Part shown: positions 59,454 through 64,000 of the stretch, one piece after another | Numbering within the stretch: the first letter of the stretch is position 1 | Layout: every line of letters starts with the position of its first letter | DNA from: Parus major | Taxonomy: Eukaryota; Chordata; Aves; Passeriformes; Paridae | DNA: 64,000 bases | Assembly: GCF_001522545.3 (NCBI RefSeq) | Contig: NC_031769.1 | Coordinates: 7,400,108 to 7,464,107, forward strand | Reading direction: 5' to 3' | Program-made: the position numbers and the translations under genes | The notes under the pieces: model-generated | Seen by the model: the letters and a program-made list of their open reading frames with translations, nothing else | What the model was told of the DNA's origin: nothing | The model's database searches: none

Positions 59454-61340
59454 AAAGTAGGTGGAATTGGAAAAAGAAAACCCATTCTGAAATTCAAGAT
59501 GTCTCCTGACTGCTGGTCTCTCCTGTTGCTTTGCTCCTTTGTAAAAACACTAAAAAAGGTAATTAGGTGTCCACTTAATTAACATTTCTTTGGCTTTTCT
59601 GTCTGAAAAGGACCATGATTTTTGCAGTCTGGGATACATTAAGTAAATCTGCCACCATTTGTGTGCCATCTCTTGGAGGTTTTATATCTTGGACCATCCA
59701 AATTGCACTGAAATAAAGGTCAGGATCCTTTCCATGTTCCCAATGGCACACAGCAAAGTCTTCAGCTCATCAGTGGTTTTAATTTCCTTTGTGTAGTTAC
59801 TGTTATATCTTGTTATTTTAAAAGAAGAAAAATCCACTTTTAAAAGAACGTTACAATATTGATAGAACCTCAGGCACGGCTTTGTTGAGCTGGCTTTTGC
59901 CTAAGAATATTCAGTGCATTTTTCAAGAATTTGCTTGATGAATTTTTCCCCCACCTTTGCTTAGCAGTCCTGAAATCAATGCAATCACAGAAGTGGAAGG
60001 CAAAACTTCAAGATAATGCAGAATATTTGGGACCTTTGTAATCAACACAGACTTGCCAGCCACAAAAGGCTCATTCTGAAATTCAAAGCATGTGGGTTTG
60101 CTGGCTAGCAGTGGAAGGAATATTGGAATATTGACTCTCTTTACTTATACATGAAGATCATCTGCACTACAGGATAAAAGCACAGAAGATAGGATGGGAG
60201 CTAGTCTCCAGAATTACCCAGATTCTCTTGAAAATCTACTTAGACTCTCCCAATATGGAGTTTCTGTGGGTGGGACTGAATTTTTACTTGTGGAGCACAA
60301 GAAAGGTAAAATAGAATCCTGTGCTTTGGAGGAAAAATATCTTAGTTTGAGTGTAGAGCTGAAGGATTTGAAAGCCCATCCTAACAAAAGCTTCTTGGAA
60401 TCCAGACATTGTCTATCATCTCACCATAAATTCATTTACTCTTTTTTAGGAGCTGGGACATGATACTGATACATAGCTTTCCTCTCAACACAAAAAGTGA
60501 ATATTCCCAGAAATCTACCTAAGCATTAATAAGTCATTCAGTGGGACAGATGTGTTTTCTAGTAATAATAGTAATTACTTCTAAAAGTCCTTGAAAGCTG
60601 GATTACTGCTTACCAGGAATAAACAGAAATAGGAGTTCTTTCCAAGTTATAAAGCCAGGCTGCTGCTGTGCTCATAGAAACAGCAAAGTTCTGCAAAATT
60701 CTTTTATTGGCCAGAGCTCCAAAAAGACTACTTAACTGAGGATATTTCTACAAGACACAGGAAAGAAGGATGGCAGGTGTAGAAATATAAGGCAGCCTTT
60801 GAAAAGTGGATCAACTGATAATGAATCACTGCTAATAGCTCACGGCTATTTACATTTTGTTACTCAAGTAGAGAAATAACTTAGACTCTGTCATCCCTGA
60901 TGGCCTTGGGAAATAAACTACCAATGTATCCATAAATTAGCCCCAGAATAGGTTATGCAGAAACAGCATAACCATATTTTCTTCCCTCTCAGGCACAGGC
61001 ACACAAATGTGGTCTGACACCTCCATCCTCTCACCCACTAACCTGGTATATATAAATACAGAAAAGGGTGTTACAAAGCAGGGTGCAAAACCAATCTAAA
61101 CCTCAATCTTTGCCAGAAATATCTACTAAGCTTTATTTAATTCAAATTAAGTAAAGGAGCATTTCAGGGGAGCTGCAGATACACCATGACACATCCTTCC
61201 AATGCAAATCCTCAGTGTGGCTGAAATTTCAGCATAGCTCAGATTTATAGACAAAAAGGGCTGCTTCCACTCCAGGCTCAGAAAAAGTGTGTTAAGAAAG
61301 CCAATTTCTGTCACATCTGAGACATTCAATTCCTCAGTCT
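59454..61340. other. Intergenic sequence, no gene recognised
   Basis: AT-rich. The open frame at 60,194-60,463 (89 codons) has no recognisable domain. Confidence 0.5.
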
Positions 61341-62154
61341 TGTCAGAATCCGCAAGGTGGGATTCGTGATGCGGTTCTTTTAGTCAGTCTTAGAGTACAA
61401 AAGATTATCAGCAAACCAGGGACCTCAACAGCAAAACACACAGGTTATTGAGTGCTCATCAGCACTAATATGTGATAGAGGGAAAAGACGAGAAAGCAAA
61501 GCATAAGGAAAAGAGAGTAAGGGGATTATAGCTGCCAACGTCAAAGTCCGCTCAGCCATCCACCGACGCAGACTTTTCTGTCCATTGGGGAGATCTCAAA
61601 TGCAAGTGAGTTTTGGGGTGTATTTTACAGTCTTTTACAAAGCGAGGAGCACAAGGCCAAAACCAGAGGAGATTGAGGAGCACGGTGAAGAGGCCCATTG
61701 CTCAGGGGGGCAGGTGTGGGGTACAAGTCTGTACTCGCCAGCCGGAGCGAGGGCAGTGTACCGTGGTAGCACAGCAAGCACAGTACCTGCAAACAATCAC
61801 TTGGCAAACATCCACCTCAGCCAGGCCAGAGCCCCTGTACCGAGTCCCTGGGGATGTTCAGGGTCTCAGTCTCTGTCCTGCAGACGGTTGTGAGACAGAT
61901 GAGAGAATCTTCGGACCGTCTCTTACACACTCACTCAGGGCAAAAGTGTTTCTGGTCTTGAATCAGAACTTGCCCTGGTGGAAACAAAGGCCATTTCCTC
62001 TAACCCAGAAAGGACTGCATGCTGATCCTTTGGGATTTCGTCCATGAGGAATAGGAACAGGCAGGAGGTATTGCTCCCCTGACCCCAGGCACACCGCATG
62101 ACAGTTTGACACACACAGCTCTTCCAAAAGCAATGAAAGTTGGCTTTAAGACAG
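61341..62154 (+). mobile_element. LTR-like block beginning TGTCAGAATC
   Basis: The sequence starts TGTCAGAATCCGCAAGGTGG, a TG-start that I associate with avian class II (ERVK-like) LTRs. It is more CpG-rich than its surroundings between about 61,540 and 61,920 and contains no gene. The 3' limit is unclear: either near TTTAAGACAG at about 62,150 or after the purine tract at 62,488, where the hexamer CAGTCT repeats the six bases preceding the element (61,335-61,340). The 102- and 144-codon open frames inside it have no recognised family. Confidence 0.4.
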
Positions 62155-62258
62155 GAATAATAATCAGACAAAGAAAAGAAGAAGAAGAAGAAATAAGAAT
62201 AAAAATTGGAAAAAGAGGATAAAGAAGAAGAGGAAATAGTAGCAGCAGTAAGAAAGAT

Positions 62259-62290
<32 letters not shown>

Positions 62291-62560
62291 AGAAATTGTA
62301 GTAGTAAAGAAGAAGAAGAAGAAATCTAGGAATGAGACGGATATGAAAACTAAGAAGAAAAAGAAGAAGAAGAATAAGAAGAAAAATATGAATGGAATGA
62401 ATAAGGTGAAATAAAAAAAAAAGAATAAAAAGAAGAGGAAGAAGAGGAAGAAGAGGAAGAGGAAACAATGATACTAGTAATAAATAATCAGTCTAGGAAG
62501 AAGAAGAATAAGAAGTACTAGAAAATGTAAAGAAGAAAAAGAAATAATAGTATAATGAAT
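62155..62560 (+). repeat. Long purine tract (GAA/GAAGAG-type)
   Basis: About 400 bp is made almost only of A and G on the plus strand, as irregular AAG, GAAGAG and AATAAG units, with short pyrimidine interruptions. The opposite strand yields a Leu/Phe/Ser-rich open frame that is an artefact of the repeat. Confidence 0.9.
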
Positions 62561-62618
62561 AAATAAAATAGTTATAATGATGATAATATCAAATTAATAT
62601 ACACATCCATACATCATC

Positions 62619-62675
62619 TAGAATCATGGAATGCTTTGGCTTAGGAAGGGCCTTAAGGACCATCTAGTTCTTTGC
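62619..62675 (-). mobile_element. CR1 LINE 3'-end fragment, reverse orientation
   Basis: AGAATCATGGAATGCTTTGG, CTTAGGAAGGGCCTTAAGGA, CCATCTAGTT is a short CR1 tail directly after the purine-rich region. Confidence 0.8.
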
Positions 62676-63169
62676 CTGATAACCTTCTGTTCTCTTGCTC
62701 TCTCCCTGACACCTTTTTCCTATTTCTTTCTAGCTCTCCACCACACATTGCTTTACACATGATAGAAAGAGATGCAACAGATCCAGAGTCTGTTGCAGGA
62801 GACTGTCAAACTTGGCCCCTGCCATGGGAGGTACTTGGGCATTCCCGCCTGGCCCAAATGTGTGTTAGTCCACTGAACTGCAGGTTTTCGGGGCACCCTC
62901 AGCACCAAGAAGACCTGATGGACAGCATCAAGGGGACTCTACTGGCATCCAGAGAGCAGTGAGGGTTTCTACTTGATCTGTCTCTGTTACTCTTTTTCTC
63001 TTTCTCTCTTTCTCTGTCTTTCTCTCTCATTGAGTGTTCATTAAAACCCATCCTACTGGCTCGGGAGTGTGATGTGGTTTGCACGTTAATTTGGGCAGAG
63101 GCATTTTGGATCATTTTAATGAGCAGATGATAACAAGGGGCTAGAAGGCCACAAGCCCAGGGGCTGCCC
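62676..63169. other. Spacer with a pyrimidine tract
   Basis: A TCTTTC/CTCTTT-type tract lies at about 62,980-63,030, followed by GTTCATTAAAACCCATCC. The latter looks like the end of an LTR with an ATTAAA signal, but the matching start was not found. Confidence 0.4.
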
Positions 63170-63573
63170 CATGACACTTGGGGCGGCTTTGGCCGTTGAA
63201 GGGCTGTGGGTGTGGCCCTTGGCAACACAGGCGCCATGTGTCAGGGCCCTTGGCGATGTGGAACCTTGCGGTGCCCAGAGAGCCTTGTGACACGGCGGAG
63301 CCACGCCCTGCAGGGGTGTACAGGGGCTGTAGAACCTTGCAGTGGCCAGTCCCGTGAGAGCCACCGTGTCGCAAGGCAGCAGCTCCCGGGATCTGGCGCT
63401 AGAGAAGGTCCAAGACACAGCGAGATCAGGTGAAGCCCAACTCCAAGGCAGCCAGCCCCTTGCCCAGCTGGCTGAAAAGCCAGCCCTGAGTGGGCACTGG
63501 TTGGGGGCAGGGGGTAGCTCAGTCCTGCTGCTCTTGGAGACTGAGAAGGAGGAGGGGCCCAGTCTTAGTCAAC
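63170..63573 (+). promoter_or_regulatory. GC-rich presumptive leader/promoter of the right-end ORF
   Basis: G+C and CpG rise abruptly at about 63,150. There is an imperfect inverted repeat (63,282-63,298 against 63,360-63,377, core CCGTGTCGCAAGGC) and a repeated GAACCTTGC(G/A)GTG motif at 63,261 and 63,342. No TATA box is obvious. The role is inferred only from its position before the ORF. Confidence 0.35.
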
Positions 63574-64000
63574 ATGGACAAAGAGAGGCAACACGAGGCG
63601 GAGCAAGAGCTTTCCCAATGCGGAGCTCTCAGTGGCCAAGAGCTCTGCCTGTGGGAAAAAGGAACAACTCAGCAGTTTTACCAATGGCAAGAAGCGATGG
63701 TGCAGGAAATTTCCACACAGCAAGCTGTGAAACCCCAAGAGTTCCAGCAGTGGGGAGAAGGCACACAGCAAGAGCTATACCAGTGGGAAGAAAGTGTGCC
63801 AGTTCAGGAGATGCAGGAGAAGGAAGATGAGGAAACATACCAAGAGTTGTCCCGCTGGGAAGGAGATGTGACAGGCCAGGAGCTGTCCCAGTGGGGAGCT
63901 GAGGGATACCAGCAAGTCTCAGCTTTGGAAGAAGACGTGCAAGGCCATCCAGACGTGTTCCAAAGAGAAGAAGATGAGACAGACGCAGAGTTGTCCCAGG
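63574..64000 (+). CDS. Unidentified Gln/Glu/Trp-rich protein with 11-residue repeats, 5' part only
   Basis: An ATG in strong context (AACATGG) opens a frame of 142 codons that is still open at the window edge; the nearest in-frame upstream stop is at 63,487. The product is rich in Gln and Glu. It is built on a repeat of consensus Q-E-L-x-Q-W-x-E-x-x-x. The Trp position recurs at residues 16 (Cys), 27, 38, 49 (Gln), 60 and 71, exactly 11 apart, and then at 95, 107 and 118 (Leu) after slight length changes. Clear units are QELCLWEKGTT, QEFQQWGEGTQ, QELYQWEESVP and QELSQWGAEGY. No signal peptide or membrane segment is seen. An 11-residue period suggests a helical hendecad arrangement. I do not recognise the family. 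Bird-amplified multicopy genes such as the MROH-like group are one possibility that I recall only vaguely. It could also be a decayed copy whose breaks lie outside the window. Confidence 0.55.
   Translation, partial: MDKERQHEAEQELSQCGALSGQELCLWEKGTTQQFYQWQEAMVQEISTQQAVKPQEFQQWGEGTQQELYQWEESVPVQEMQEKEDEETYQELSRWEGDVTGQELSQWGAEGYQQVSALEEDVQGHPDVFQREEDETDAELSQ

Noticed and set aside
61935..62468. 177-codon minus-strand Leu/Phe-rich frame resembling a membrane protein
   Set aside because: It is the translation of the pyrimidine side of the purine tract; the hydrophobic residues follow from CTT/TTC codons.
1..64000. CRISPR arrays, bacterial operons or phage genes
   Set aside because: No spaced repeats of that kind and no dense co-directional ORFs are present; intron-containing vertebrate genes and CR1/ERV repeats show this is an animal genome.

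Overview
This is vertebrate nuclear DNA, almost certainly from a bird and probably a songbird. The gene content is sparse and split by introns. Two genes match the conserved amniote order PAXIP1 (minus strand) then HTR5A (plus strand). The interspersed repeats are typical of birds: CR1 LINE 3' ends with the terminal ATTCTRTG-type motif, and solo ERVL-type LTRs starting TGTCCTGG and ending CCACGACA-like with 5-bp target duplications. The family names for the LTRs come from memory of avian repeats, not from a database search.

Left end (1-3,760): the 5' end of PAXIP1 on the minus strand. Only coding exon 1 (30 codons) is present, inside a CpG island of about 1.3 kb; everything to its left is intron 1, which carries a solo LTR with a perfect target duplication. 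Middle left (3,760-21,700): gene-poor AT-rich sequence with a second solo LTR, a cluster of CR1 fragments and several microsatellites.

HTR5A (21,800-25,230): a complete two-exon serotonin receptor gene (356 aa) with a CpG-island promoter region, an 18-bp perfect palindrome with CRE half-sites, a possible 27-aa upstream ORF, a 16-unit 10-bp tandem repeat just before the start codon, and a 970-bp intron.

Right side (25,230-63,100): about 38 kb in which I find no convincing gene. It holds scattered CR1 pieces, an ERV-derived repeat, one orphan CpG-rich patch near 32.3-32.8 kb, a 1.7-kb solo LTR with an internally duplicated 5' module and a perfect GGAAC target duplication, another LTR-like block and a long purine tract.

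Far right (63,170-64,000): a GC-rich leader followed by an open reading frame that runs off the window. It encodes a Gln/Glu/Trp-rich protein built on an 11-residue repeat. I do not recognise it with confidence, and it is the most interesting object here. PAXIP1 and HTR5A have no known joint function; their pairing is a matter of conserved linkage.
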